From contig CALMAR010000461.1 of NCBI GenBank assembly GCA_937859855.1, positions 1 to 11,097 on the forward strand: a stretch of DNA of 11,097 nt. The letters are read 5' to 3'. This document shows, one piece after another, positions 1 through 7,454 of the stretch (its first letter is position 1; each line of letters begins with the position of its first letter). This DNA comes from an uncultured Kineosporia sp. GTDB taxonomy: Bacteria > Actinomycetota > Actinomycetes > Actinomycetales > Kineosporiaceae. Both the position numbers and the translations under genes were made by a program. Below the pieces are notes generated by a model. The model searched no databases, was not told the origin of the DNA, and saw only the letters and a program-made list of their open reading frames with translations.

Positions 1-83
1 ACGGCGGCCCGGACCACGCCGGCGCCGACACCTTGAGTGCCCCCGCTGACCAGGAGGACCTTGTCGGTCAGAAGAGGTTTCAA
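1..83 (-). CDS. Short-chain dehydrogenase/reductase, N-terminal fragment
   Basis: This is the first ~27 codons of a gene that runs off the left edge. The peptide begins M(TTG)KPLLTDKVLLVSGGTQG and continues VGAGVV. A short strand followed by SGGTQGVG is the TGxxxGxG-type nucleotide-binding loop of classical SDRs, with Ser in place of the usual Thr. The TTG at 83 is the only reasonable start: the ATPase stop codon (99-101) lies upstream in the same frame and no ATG is available. A GAGAAG-type purine stretch precedes it. The gene starts 15 nt after the ATPase stop, so it should be the last visible member of the iolB-to-transporter operon. An NAD(P)-dependent polyol or keto-sugar dehydrogenase fits the context, but the substrate cannot be told from this fragment. 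Confidence 0.72.
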   Translation of the reverse strand, partial: MKPLLTDKVLLVSGGTQGVGAGVVRAA

Positions 84-98
84 GGCAGCACCCGCTTC

Positions 99-914
99 TC
101 AGCGCTGCAGTTCGTGTGACAACTCGGTCAGTTCGTCGCCGCCCGCCATCATCCGCGTCAGCTCGTCCAGCGCGACTTCGGAGCGCTTCTTGTCCAGGAC
201 GGCCTGCCCGAGCTTGAGGATGATGAAGTGGTCACCCACGAGGTAGGCGTGGTGCGGGTTGTGGGTGATGAAGACGACTCCGAGGCCGGCATCGCGTGCG
301 GCAGCGGTGTACTTCAGCACGACGCCGGACTGCTTGACGCCCAGTGCAGCCGTGGGCTCGTCCAGGATCAGCACCCGGGCGCCGAAGTACACCGCACGAG
401 CGATCGCGACGCACTGCCGCTGGCCACCGGACAGAGTGCCGATCGGCTGGTTGATGTCCTTGACGACGATGCCCATCTTGCGGAGCTCCTCGTCGGCGAT
501 CCGCCTCATGTCCTTGATCTTCAGACTCGAGAGCGGGAACTTGCTGCCGGCCATCTCGGAGCCCAGGAAGAAGTTCCGCCAAACCTCCATCAGCGAGACC
601 ACCGCGAGGTCCTGGTAGACCGTGGCGATGCCGTGCCCCAGTGCATCGCGGGGGGAGGTGAAGGCAACCGGTTGACCGTCCACCTTCAGCGTGCCCTGGT
701 TGTGCGGATGCAGACCAGAGATGATCTTGATGAGGGTGGATTTGCCCGCTCCGTTGTCACCGAGGACGCAGGTGACGTCGCCGGCGTTGACGGTCAGGTT
801 GATACCGCTGAGCGCCCGGATGGCCCCGTAGGTCTTGCCCACGTTCTCCATCTGCACGAGGGATTCTCCCCTGTGCAGCGTGTTGTCGGCGTGGTCCGCG
901 ATCGTGTCGGTCAT
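99..914 (-). CDS. ABC transporter ATP-binding protein, CUT2 sugar/polyol family (FrcA-like, single domain)
   Basis: This 271-aa cytoplasmic ATPase powers import together with the permease just upstream. All nucleotide-binding motifs are intact: Walker A GDNGAGKST (52-60), Q-loop Gln101, signature LSGGQRQ (161-167), Walker B VLILDEP (181-187) and H-loop His218 in ITHN. There is only one nucleotide-binding domain. Most CUT2 ATPases (RbsA, MglA type) carry two fused domains of about 500 aa, so this belongs with the shorter FrcA-type proteins and presumably works as a homodimer. The start at 914 lies 2 nt after the permease stop and has a strong ribosome site (AGGAAGGTGGG) inside the permease 3' end. 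Met22 is a less likely alternative start. The substrate is inferred from the neighbouring iol genes: myo-inositol or a related polyol. A role in fructose or ribose uptake cannot be excluded. Confidence 0.93.
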   Translation of the reverse strand: MTDTIADHADNTLHRGESLVQMENVGKTYGAIRALSGINLTVNAGDVTCVLGDNGAGKSTLIKIISGLHPHNQGTLKVDGQPVAFTSPRDALGHGIATVYQDLAVVSLMEVWRNFFLGSEMAGSKFPLSSLKIKDMRRIADEELRKMGIVVKDINQPIGTLSGGQRQCVAIARAVYFGARVLILDEPTAALGVKQSGVVLKYTAAARDAGLGVVFITHNPHHAYLVGDHFIILKLGQAVLDKKRSEVALDELTRMMAGGDELTELSHELQR

Positions 915-916
915 GA

Positions 917-1981
917 CTAGCCCACCTTCCTGCGGGTGGAGAGATTCTTGACGTAAAGGTTCACCATGACCGCCAACAGGAGCATGATCCCCAGGAAGGC
1001 CTTGAACCAGTTGGGGTCCCAGCCCGCGTAGACGATGCAGAGGCTGGTCATGCCGAAGATGAAGGCTCCGATGGCCACACCGATGCTGTTGCCGTAACCA
1101 CCGGTCAGCAGGGTTCCGCCGACCACCGCGGCGATGATGTACAGGAACTCGTTGCCGACGCCGTTGCCGGCCTGCAGAACGTTGAAGTTGTAGAGGTAGT
1201 GCATTCCGCTGAACCAGCAGAGGAATGCCACCGTCATGAACAGGCCGACCTTGACCCTGGTCACCGGGACGCCCACGGCTCGGGCGGAGTCGGCGTTGCC
1301 ACCGACCGCGAAGATCCAGTTACCGATCTTGGTGCGGGTCAGGATGTAGGTGGACAGCAGGGCGAACAACAACCACCAGATGACGGTGATCTGCAGGGTC
1401 ACCGAGCCGATCTCGAACTGGTGCGCGAAAATCCAGTTCAGCGATCCGTAACCGTCGATCTTCGAGATGTCGGGACTGGACACCGAACCGGTGACGAGCT
1501 TGGTGACGCCGAGATTGCCACCCTGCAAGATGAAGAACGTTCCCAGGGTGATGAGGAAGCTGGGGATGCCAGTTCTCATCACCAGGTAGCCGTTGATGAA
1601 CCCGATGGCCAGACTGACGACGAGCGACAGCAGGGCACCCACCCACAGGTTGATGCCCAGCTGGTAGCAGAACATGGCGTTGAACAGACCGGCAGAGGTG
1701 ACGAGAACACCTGCCGAGAGGTCGAACTCACCGCCGATCATCAACATTCCGACCGCGACCGCGGCGATCCCGATGGTCGAGGACTGGTAGAGGACGGTGA
1801 GGAAGGACGACGGGCTGCGGAAGGCCGGCGCGACGAGGATGAAGAAGATGAAGATGACGACGGCCGCGACCAGGGCACCGACCTCGGGTCTGGCCAGCAA
1901 TCGGTTCGAGAAGCCCAGCGAGACGCGATTGGACGCCTCGGAGGGGGCCGCGGTGGTGTCCGTCTTGACTGGTGTGCTCAT
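917..1981 (-). CDS. ABC transporter permease, CUT2 sugar/polyol family (RbsC/FrcC-like)
   Basis: This is a 354-aa integral membrane protein of the BPD_transp_2 (RbsC/FrcC) family. After a hydrophilic 35-residue N-terminus, hydrophobic segments are visible at about 36-52, 66-83, 91-106, 113-131, 140-155, 196-214, 246-262, 279-296, 299-317 and 326-343. Family landmarks are GGEFDLSAG (83-91), GIPSFLITLGT (138-148) and the cytoplasmic AVGGNADSARAVGVPV loop (225-240), which in this family contacts the ATPase. Only one permease gene is present, as is usual for CUT2 systems, so a homodimer is expected. The ATG at 1981 follows a GGAG ribosome site. The gene sits between the binding protein (61-nt spacer with a strong hairpin) and the ATPase (2-nt gap). 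The family call is firm. The substrate (inositol-type polyol) is inferred from context. Confidence 0.94.
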   Translation of the reverse strand: MSTPVKTDTTAAPSEASNRVSLGFSNRLLARPEVGALVAAVVIFIFFILVAPAFRSPSSFLTVLYQSSTIGIAAVAVGMLMIGGEFDLSAGVLVTSAGLFNAMFCYQLGINLWVGALLSLVVSLAIGFINGYLVMRTGIPSFLITLGTFFILQGGNLGVTKLVTGSVSSPDISKIDGYGSLNWIFAHQFEIGSVTLQITVIWWLLFALLSTYILTRTKIGNWIFAVGGNADSARAVGVPVTRVKVGLFMTVAFLCWFSGMHYLYNFNVLQAGNGVGNEFLYIIAAVVGGTLLTGGYGNSIGVAIGAFIFGMTSLCIVYAGWDPNWFKAFLGIMLLLAVMVNLYVKNLSTRRKVG

Positions 1982-2002
1982 AACAGCTCCTGTGCTGTCG
2001 GG

Positions 2003-2036
2003 CTGGGGGCCGGGCCCTGGAGAACCCGGCCCCCAG
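2003..2036 (-). promoter_or_regulatory. Intercistronic hairpin after the binding-protein gene
   Basis: There is a perfect 12-bp inverted repeat with arms CTGGGGGCCGGG (2003-2014) and CCCGGCCCCCAG (2025-2036) and a 10-nt loop. On the transcribed (minus) strand it begins 6 nt after the binding-protein stop and ends 21 nt before the permease ATG. No T-run follows, so it is not a classical intrinsic terminator. A stable GC hairpin at this place typically blocks 3'-to-5' exonucleases and keeps binding-protein mRNA more abundant than the permease and ATPase parts; partial termination would have the same effect. The structure is seen directly. The role is inferred. Confidence 0.75.
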
Positions 2037-2042
2037 GGTGAG

Positions 2043-3032
2043 TCAGCGGGTGTTCGCCTTCACGAACGGGAGGATCTTGTCGATGTTCGTCTTGTCCACG
2101 AACGACGGGCCGGTCAGCACGGCCTTGCCACCACCCATGATGTTTCCGTTCTTCTTGAACAGGTACAGCTCCATGACGGACAGGTATCCCTGCAGATAGG
2201 GCTGCTGGTCGATGAAGAACTGGATCTGCCCGTCCTGGACGGCCTGCGCCGCGTCCGGGTTGGTGTCGAACGTGCCGATCTTGGCGGTGACGCCGGCCTG
2301 CTTGACCGCCTTGACCGCATCAAGTGCCTGGGCGGCACCCAGAGTGATGATCCAGTTGATGGACTTGTCCTGCTTGAGCTTCGCCTGGATGGCGGAGGTG
2401 ACAGCCGCGTCGTCAGCCCCGTTGACCTGGATGTTCTCGGTGTTGGAGAAGGAGTCCTTCACGCCCTTGCAACGGTCTTCCAGCGCTACCGAACCGGTCT
2501 GCTGAATGGTACAGAGGATCTTGGTCGCACCAGCAGCCTGTGCTCGCTTGCCTGCACCCTGGCCGCCCAGTCGTTCGTCGGAGGCGAAGTGCACGAGCGA
2601 CCCGGCCTGCTGGTAGAAGTCGATGCCGGAGTTGAAACTGTCGACCGGGATGCCGGCGGCGACAGCCTTCTTGACCGTGGGGATCAGGGCGTCCGGCGTC
2701 ACCAGGGTCGTGGCGATGCCGTCGACCTTGGAGTCGATGGCGTTCTGGATGAGGACGGCCTGCTTGGTGGCATCCGGGTCCGCCGAGTACTTCAGGGTGG
2801 ATCCGGTGTCTTTCGCCGCCTGATTGGCGCCGGCCTTGATGCGGTCCCAGAAGGTGTCTCCCGGGGTCTCGTGGGTGATCATGGCGAAGGTGTACCCGGA
2901 GTTCCCGCCACCGCCTCCGGTGTTGCCGGAGTTGTCGCTCTTGGCGGCTCCTCCGCTGCTGCAGGCGGCAAGAGCGGCGACGACCGCCACCGTGACCCCA
3001 CCTGCGAGCCATGACTTTCCGTTGATCCTCAT
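2043..3032 (-). CDS. Sugar/polyol ABC transporter substrate-binding lipoprotein (Peripla_BP_4 type)
   Basis: This is a 329-aa extracytoplasmic solute-binding protein. Residues 1-24 form a lipoprotein signal: charged MRINGK, a hydrophobic stretch (9-22) and lipobox LAAC with Cys24 as the lipidated residue. A Ser/Gly/Asn-rich tether (25-46) leads into the binding domain. YTFAMITHETPGDTFWDRI (47-65), DGIATTLVTPDAL (104-116), the hinge-like AAGIPVDSFNSG (125-136) and IGTFDTNPDAAQAV (252-265) follow the layout of the periplasmic binding protein fold seen in RbsB/FrcB-type CUT2 receptors. Cys174 and Cys188 are the only other cysteines and could form a disulfide. The ATG at 3032 has a purine-rich ribosome site, GGGAAGG. 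It is the first gene of the importer, 67 nt after the aldehyde dehydrogenase stop, and hairpins flank it on both sides. The ligand is not readable from sequence; inositol or a related cyclitol is inferred from the operon. Confidence 0.93.
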   Translation of the reverse strand: MRINGKSWLAGGVTVAVVAALAACSSGGAAKSDNSGNTGGGGGNSGYTFAMITHETPGDTFWDRIKAGANQAAKDTGSTLKYSADPDATKQAVLIQNAIDSKVDGIATTLVTPDALIPTVKKAVAAGIPVDSFNSGIDFYQQAGSLVHFASDERLGGQGAGKRAQAAGATKILCTIQQTGSVALEDRCKGVKDSFSNTENIQVNGADDAAVTSAIQAKLKQDKSINWIITLGAAQALDAVKAVKQAGVTAKIGTFDTNPDAAQAVQDGQIQFFIDQQPYLQGYLSVMELYLFKKNGNIMGGGKAVLTGPSFVDKTNIDKILPFVKANTR

Positions 3033-3053
3033 TGACCTTCCCTTTCGCTGGAT

Positions 3054-3077
3054 GACGCCGTTCCGATGGCCGGCGTC
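3054..3077 (-). promoter_or_regulatory. Hairpin in the leader of the binding-protein gene
   Basis: This is a perfect 7-bp inverted repeat, GACGCCG (3054-3060) and CGGCGTC (3071-3077), with a 10-nt loop. It lies in the 67-nt spacer between the aldehyde dehydrogenase stop and the binding-protein ATG, about 21 nt before that ATG on the transcript. There is no T-run. It could protect the 5' end of processed binding-protein mRNA or act as a weak attenuator. No convincing promoter is visible in this spacer, so the transporter genes may depend on read-through from iolB-iolD. Confidence 0.5.
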
Positions 3078-3099
3078 TCGTGGGTGCGTCGCATGGGTG

Positions 3100-4617
3100 T
3101 TACCAGGTGACGGCGATGTATTTCGTTTCGGTGAAGGCCAACAGCCCTTCTACCCCGCCCTCGCGACCCAGACCGCTTTCCTTGACACCACCGAATGGGG
3201 CTGCCGGGTCGGAAACCAGTCCGCGGTTGAGGCCGACCATGCCTGCCTCGATTGCCTCGCTGACGCGCAGGCCGCGGCTCAGGTCGGCCGTGTAGACGTA
3301 CGACACCAAGCCGTACTGCGTGCTGTTGGCCAGCTCGATCGCCTCGTTCTCCGTTGTGAACGTGACGATCGGTGCGACCGGGCCAAAGATTTCCGTCTGC
3401 AGGATCGCTGCGTCGGGGGCGACGTCGGTCAATACGGTTGCAGGATAGAAAAAGCCGCGCCCATCGGGAAGGGATCCGCCGGTAACGACTTGGGCGCCGT
3501 CTTCGACGGCCTGGGTAACGAGTTCGGCAACCTTGTTCTGAGTCTTCGCGTTGACCAGTGGGCCGAGCGTCGTTCCCTCGAGATACCCTGGTCCTACAGC
3601 CATCTCGCTCATTGCTTGGGCTAGTCGGTCCGTGAACTGCTCGGCGATCCCCTGCTGGACGAAGAAGCGATTCGCGGCAGTGCAGGCTTCGCCGCCATTT
3701 CGCATCTTCGCCACCATCGCCCCTTCGATGGCTGCGTCCAGATCTGCGTCATCGAAGACCACGAAGGGAGCATTCCCGCCGAGTTCCATGGAGGCGTTGA
3801 CTATGTGTTCGTTGGCAAGGTTGAGCAGCGTTCTGCCGACTTCGGTTGACCCGGTGAACGACAGCTTCCTAACCCGCGGATCGGCGAGCATGGCTGCTAC
3901 GACCTCGCCGGATCGTGTCGACGGAAGGACGTTCAGGACACCGGGCGGCAGTCCTGCCTCTTCCATGAGCGCAGCGACGGCGAGCGCAGTCAATGGAGTC
4001 TCGCCGGCCGGCTTGAGGATGGTCGTGCACCCGGCCGCCAGCGCTGGAGCGATCTTTCGGGCCGCCATGGCGGCCGGAAAATTCCAAGGAGTGACCAGAA
4101 CTGCGACACCGACCGGCTGCCGGATGACGATGATCTTGTTGTTGCCGCCGGGTGCTGTCTGGATCTCTCCTCGGACCCGGACGGACTCCTCCGCGTACCA
4201 GCGGAAGAAGTCTGCGGAGTAGAGCACCTCTGCGCGCGCGTCCGGCAGCGCCTTGCCGTTTTCCGCGCTGATCAGCAGCGCCAGATCATCGGCTCGTTCG
4301 ACCATCAGCTCGTAGGTGCGGCGCAGGATCTCGGCCCGCTGCCGGGGAGCGGTCGCCGCCCAGCTCGATGCCGCACCGGCAGCCGCATCGACGCAGGCGA
4401 TCGCGTCGTCGACCGTGCCACCCGAAACCCTCGTCAGGGGTTCGCCGGTCGAAGGATCGAGAACCTCGAACGTTGAGCCGTCACTGGACTCCCGGCGAAC
4501 CCCCCCGATGAGCAGCTGTGTCGGCACGGCGGCGACGACTTCGCGCACCCGAGCTGTCGTCAGGTCGGGATCCTGGGAGCGCGAGCCTGGACCTGCCGCG
4601 GCGGTTCTGATGCTCAC
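3100..4617 (-). CDS. NAD(P)-dependent aldehyde dehydrogenase, succinate-semialdehyde dehydrogenase-like
   Basis: This 505-aa enzyme would oxidise an aldehyde to the acid in the cytoplasm. The ALDH fold is complete: TPWNFP with Asn179, LKPA with Lys202, FTGSTEVG (254-261), MELGGN with general base Glu278, catalytic Cys312 in GGEACTAANRF, TEIFGP with Glu409, and APFGGVKESGLGREG (473-487). The Cys region and MELGGNAPF match the GabD/SSADH branch, not the CoA-acylating IolA branch. Arg187, Arg306 (six residues before Cys312) and Ser469 appear to align, from memory, with the carboxylate-binding residues of SSADH (human Arg213, Arg334, Ser498). A semialdehyde acid is therefore the likely substrate. 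The GTG start at 4617 overlaps the iolD stop as GTGA, with GAGG eight nt upstream, indicating translational coupling. The ~30-residue N-terminal lead is longer than in typical GabD; Val24 is an alternative start. Codon use is looser than in its neighbours (TTT, TAT, CCT, GTA, AGA). Confidence 0.9.
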   Translation of the reverse strand: MSIRTAAAGPGSRSQDPDLTTARVREVVAAVPTQLLIGGVRRESSDGSTFEVLDPSTGEPLTRVSGGTVDDAIACVDAAAGAASSWAATAPRQRAEILRRTYELMVERADDLALLISAENGKALPDARAEVLYSADFFRWYAEESVRVRGEIQTAPGGNNKIIVIRQPVGVAVLVTPWNFPAAMAARKIAPALAAGCTTILKPAGETPLTALAVAALMEEAGLPPGVLNVLPSTRSGEVVAAMLADPRVRKLSFTGSTEVGRTLLNLANEHIVNASMELGGNAPFVVFDDADLDAAIEGAMVAKMRNGGEACTAANRFFVQQGIAEQFTDRLAQAMSEMAVGPGYLEGTTLGPLVNAKTQNKVAELVTQAVEDGAQVVTGGSLPDGRGFFYPATVLTDVAPDAAILQTEIFGPVAPIVTFTTENEAIELANSTQYGLVSYVYTADLSRGLRVSEAIEAGMVGLNRGLVSDPAAPFGGVKESGLGREGGVEGLLAFTETKYIAVTW

Positions 4618-6491
4618 AGGTAGAGCCTCTGAGCCGCGACCTGCTCGTCGTACTCCTTGCGGGCCTCCTGCGTGCTGTCGAGTTCCGAGACTTCCGAGAC
4701 CGGCACGTCCCACCAGGCACCCGAACCGCCGAAGCGGCCCTTGGGGTCCACCTTGGTGTAGATGACGACGGAGTTGTCCCGGCCGGCAGCCTCGGCCAGG
4801 GCGGCCCGCAGCTCGTCCGGGGTGCTGGCCCGCAGCACGTCGGCGCCGAGACCGGCCGCCGTGGCGGCCAGATCGATCGGCACCTGCTCGTCGGAGAACT
4901 GCCCGTCCTCGCCCCGGTAGTTGAAACGGCAGGCGAAGGCCTGCGACCCGCGGGTTTCCGACAGGGCAGCGATCGATCCGTAACCGATGTTGTCGACCAG
5001 GATGACCGTGATCTTCAGACCTTCCTGGACGGCGGTCATCAGCTCCTGGTTGGCGAGCAGGAAGGTTCCGTCGCCGATGAAGCAGATCACGTCGCGGGAC
5101 GGGTCGGCCATCTTGTTCCCGACCGCGCCGGCGATCTCGTAGCCCATGCAGGAGTTGCCGTACTCCAGGTCGTAAGCCTTCGGGTCCGACGGGCGCCAGA
5201 GCCGATGCAGGTCCCCGGGCATCGATCCCGCGGCGTTGATCACGACGTGGTGGTCGCCGGCGGACTCGTTCACCAGGCCGATGGCAGCCTCCTGGGTGAG
5301 GGTCACGCCGTCCGACACCCCGACGATGCGATCGCGCTCCTCGCGCCACTGCTGCGCTGCCCGCTCCGTCTCGGCCCGGTAGTCGGGTTCGACGGTGTAG
5401 TCGCTGAGCAGCTCGCTCAATTCGACGATCGACTCGCGGGCGTCGCCGACGACGGCCGTCGCCGACTCCTTCAGCGCGTCCATTTCCGTGACGTTCAGAT
5501 TCACGAACTGCACGCCGGACTGGGCGAACAGCGTGTTCGACGCGGTGGTGAAATCGGTGTAGCGGGTGCCGATGCCGATGATCACGTCCGCTGCCTGGGC
5601 GAGGGCGTTGGCGAAGGCGGTTCCCGAGGCCCCGATCGCATTCGCCATCTGCGGGTGCTGCCACGGCAGGCTGGCCTTGCCGGCCTGGGTGGTCCCCACC
5701 GGGATGCCGGTGCGCTCCGCGAAGGCGACGAGCTCGGCGGTGGCGTCCGAGTAGATCACGCCACCACCGGCGATGATGACGGGGCGCTTGGCACCTGCGA
5801 TGACCTGCGCAGCCCGACGCAGAGCGGCCCGATCGGCCCGGGCGCGCGGCACGTACCAGGTGCGCTCCCGGAACAGCAGGGCGGGGAAGTCCCACGCCTC
5901 GGCCTGCACGTCCTGGGGCAGCGCGAGGGTGACGGCCCCGGTATCCGCAGGACTGGTCAACGTGCGCATCGCTTCCAGCAGAGCGGTCGGCAGCTGGTCG
6001 GGCCGGTTGATCCGGTCCCAGTACTTGCTGACGGCCTTGAACGCGTCGTTGGCCGAGTAATCCCAGGAGAAGCTCGATTCGAGCTGCTGCAGCACCGCTC
6101 CGGTGCGCCGGCTGGCGAAGATGTCGCTGGGCAGGCAGAGCACCGGTAGCCGGTTGACGGTGGCGGTCGCGGCGCCGGTGATCATATTGGTCGCACCCGG
6201 CCCGATCGAGGTGGTGCAGGCCATGGCGCCCAGGCGGTTGCGCATCTTGGCGTAACCGGTGGCCATGTGCACCATGCCCTGCTCGTTACGGGCCTGGTAC
6301 AGCCGGAAGTCTTTCCGGTACTGAAGGAGGGCCTGACCGACGCCGGCAACGTTGCCGTGACCGAAGATGCCGATCGCGCCCCCGAAGAAGGGAGTGGTCT
6401 CACCGTCACGCTCGACGCGCTGCGCGGCAAGGAATTTGACGACGGCCTGACCGACGGTGAGGCGCTGCGTCGAGGAGTTGGAGGAGGTCAC
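4614..6491 (-). CDS. iolD: 3D-(3,5/4)-trihydroxycyclohexane-1,2-dione hydrolase
   Basis: IolD opens the ring of 3D-(3,5/4)-trihydroxycyclohexane-1,2-dione to give 5-deoxy-D-glucuronate, the third step of inositol breakdown (EC 3.7.1.22). It is a thiamine-diphosphate enzyme. At 625 aa it has the usual family length and three domains: N-terminal pyrimidine-binding (about 13-190) with the activating Glu70 in ARNEQGMVHMATGYAK, a central domain (about 219-355), and a C-terminal diphosphate-binding domain (about 415-580) with GDGTFLLAN (473-481) ending in Asp500-Asn501. The segments around GPGATNMITGAATATVNRLP and the tail VDPKGRFGGSGAWWDVPV are typical of IolD among ThDP enzymes. The start codon is GTG at 6491, preceded by GGGAAGGA at good spacing. 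iolB lies 54 nt upstream and the aldehyde dehydrogenase overlaps its stop by 4 nt, so the three are one transcription unit. Confidence 0.97.
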   Translation of the reverse strand: MTSSNSSTQRLTVGQAVVKFLAAQRVERDGETTPFFGGAIGIFGHGNVAGVGQALLQYRKDFRLYQARNEQGMVHMATGYAKMRNRLGAMACTTSIGPGATNMITGAATATVNRLPVLCLPSDIFASRRTGAVLQQLESSFSWDYSANDAFKAVSKYWDRINRPDQLPTALLEAMRTLTSPADTGAVTLALPQDVQAEAWDFPALLFRERTWYVPRARADRAALRRAAQVIAGAKRPVIIAGGGVIYSDATAELVAFAERTGIPVGTTQAGKASLPWQHPQMANAIGASGTAFANALAQAADVIIGIGTRYTDFTTASNTLFAQSGVQFVNLNVTEMDALKESATAVVGDARESIVELSELLSDYTVEPDYRAETERAAQQWREERDRIVGVSDGVTLTQEAAIGLVNESAGDHHVVINAAGSMPGDLHRLWRPSDPKAYDLEYGNSCMGYEIAGAVGNKMADPSRDVICFIGDGTFLLANQELMTAVQEGLKITVILVDNIGYGSIAALSETRGSQAFACRFNYRGEDGQFSDEQVPIDLAATAAGLGADVLRASTPDELRAALAEAAGRDNSVVIYTKVDPKGRFGGSGAWWDVPVSEVSELDSTQEARKEYDEQVAAQRLYL

Positions 6492-6545
6492 GACGGTTTC
6501 CTTCCCATCCAGGGGTGGTGGCGGCGATCCGGGTCCGAGGGCCGT

Positions 6546-7454
6546 TCAGAGAGACTGTTCGTTGACGGGTTTGCCAGGATGACGCGGGATGAACGGCAAC
6601 CGCTGATCGATGCCGAGCTCCGGCCATGCGTCCTGCGTCTGCTTCAGGCACGGGTCCTGGAAGGCCTGCAAGGTGCGTCGCGGCGCCGGGCCGGCCAGGA
6701 CGTTCAGGTAGTAGAGGTCGTGGCCGTGGATCGCCGCGGTGGTGTGGTACCCCCAGGGAATCAACAAGATGTCCCCGTCGCGTACGGTGACGGTCAGGTC
6801 GTAGTCGCGCTCCGGGCTGTAGACGCGCTGCACCGCCCACCCGTTCTCGGGGTCGCGCAGCCGGTAGTAGTAGGTCTCTTCCAGCTCCGCCTCGGCTCCG
6901 GCATCGGTGACCTGCTCGTGCTCGTGCTTGTGCGGCGGGAAGCTGGACCAGTTCCCACCGGGGGTCCACACCTCGATGACGTGCAGCCGGTCGGCCGGGA
7001 AGTCCGGAAGCATCAGGCTGTTGACCTGCCGCGAGGCGTTGCCCCCACCGCGCAACTCGATCTCGGCATCGTCGGGGGTGACCAGCACCGGTGCGTGCCG
7101 GGTGGTGGCCGGAGCCGCGGCCACGGCGACCTCGACATCGGTGAGCGCGGTCAGGGTCACGGTCGTCTCACGCGGCAGGTAGAGGCACCAGCCCAGGCCG
7201 GCGAACACGTCGTCCCGGCCGCCCAACTCCCACGCGCGTCCGGCGTCCTCGTCTGCTTCTTCGGGGATCTGAGCCCGGATGCGACCGGCGAGCGGCACGA
7301 ACGCCCGCTCCAGGTCACCGGCTGGCAGGGTCACGGAACTCTCGGCAGCAAGCGTCAGGACCTCGAAGCTGACGTAGGTCCAGCCGGCGACATCTGGATC
7401 GACCCGGGTCCAGCCCGCGGCAAGGACCTGCGGAAAGCTGTTGGGCAGTGGCAT
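6546..7454 (-). CDS. iolB: 5-deoxy-glucuronate isomerase
   Basis: IolB converts 5-deoxy-D-glucuronate into 2-deoxy-5-keto-D-gluconate (EC 5.3.1.30), directly after IolD. With the start at 7454 the protein has 302 aa, about normal for the family. It is a bicupin: GWTYVSFEVLTL near residue 24 opens the N-terminal half, and the C-terminal half carries the metal site NWSSFPPHKHE (168-178; His175, His177) plus Glu192/Glu193 in LEETYYYRL and His237 in IPWGYHTT. These are family signatures. The same frame stays open to an ATG at 7556, which would add 34 basic, low-complexity residues; that ATG has no ribosome site. The ATG at 7454 has a GAGAGG about 13 nt upstream, also not ideal, but fits the family's usual beginning. 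It is the first gene of the leftward operon. Confidence 0.94.
   Translation of the reverse strand: MPLPNSFPQVLAAGWTRVDPDVAGWTYVSFEVLTLAAESSVTLPAGDLERAFVPLAGRIRAQIPEEADEDAGRAWELGGRDDVFAGLGWCLYLPRETTVTLTALTDVEVAVAAAPATTRHAPVLVTPDDAEIELRGGGNASRQVNSLMLPDFPADRLHVIEVWTPGGNWSSFPPHKHEHEQVTDAGAEAELEETYYYRLRDPENGWAVQRVYSPERDYDLTVTVRDGDILLIPWGYHTTAAIHGHDLYYLNVLAGPAPRRTLQAFQDPCLKQTQDAWPELGIDQRLPFIPRHPGKPVNEQSL

Noticed and set aside
2003..2036. Intrinsic terminator ending the operon after the binding-protein gene
   Set aside because: The stem is strong but no T-run follows on either strand, and the permease gene with its own ribosome site follows closely in the same direction.
1199..3014. Long plus-strand open frames opposite the permease and binding-protein genes (1199-2041, 1797-3014)
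   Set aside because: Their translations are biased in Asp/Glu/Gly/Arg/Val without motifs and lie antisense to genes with full family motifs.
3100..5895. A single 931-codon open frame covering the aldehyde dehydrogenase and extending far into iolD
   Set aside because: Beyond 4617 the translation is Arg/Gly-rich without any domain, and it runs in another frame of iolD, which is clearly the coding one. The open frame is a product of high GC; the real gene begins at the GTG at 4617.
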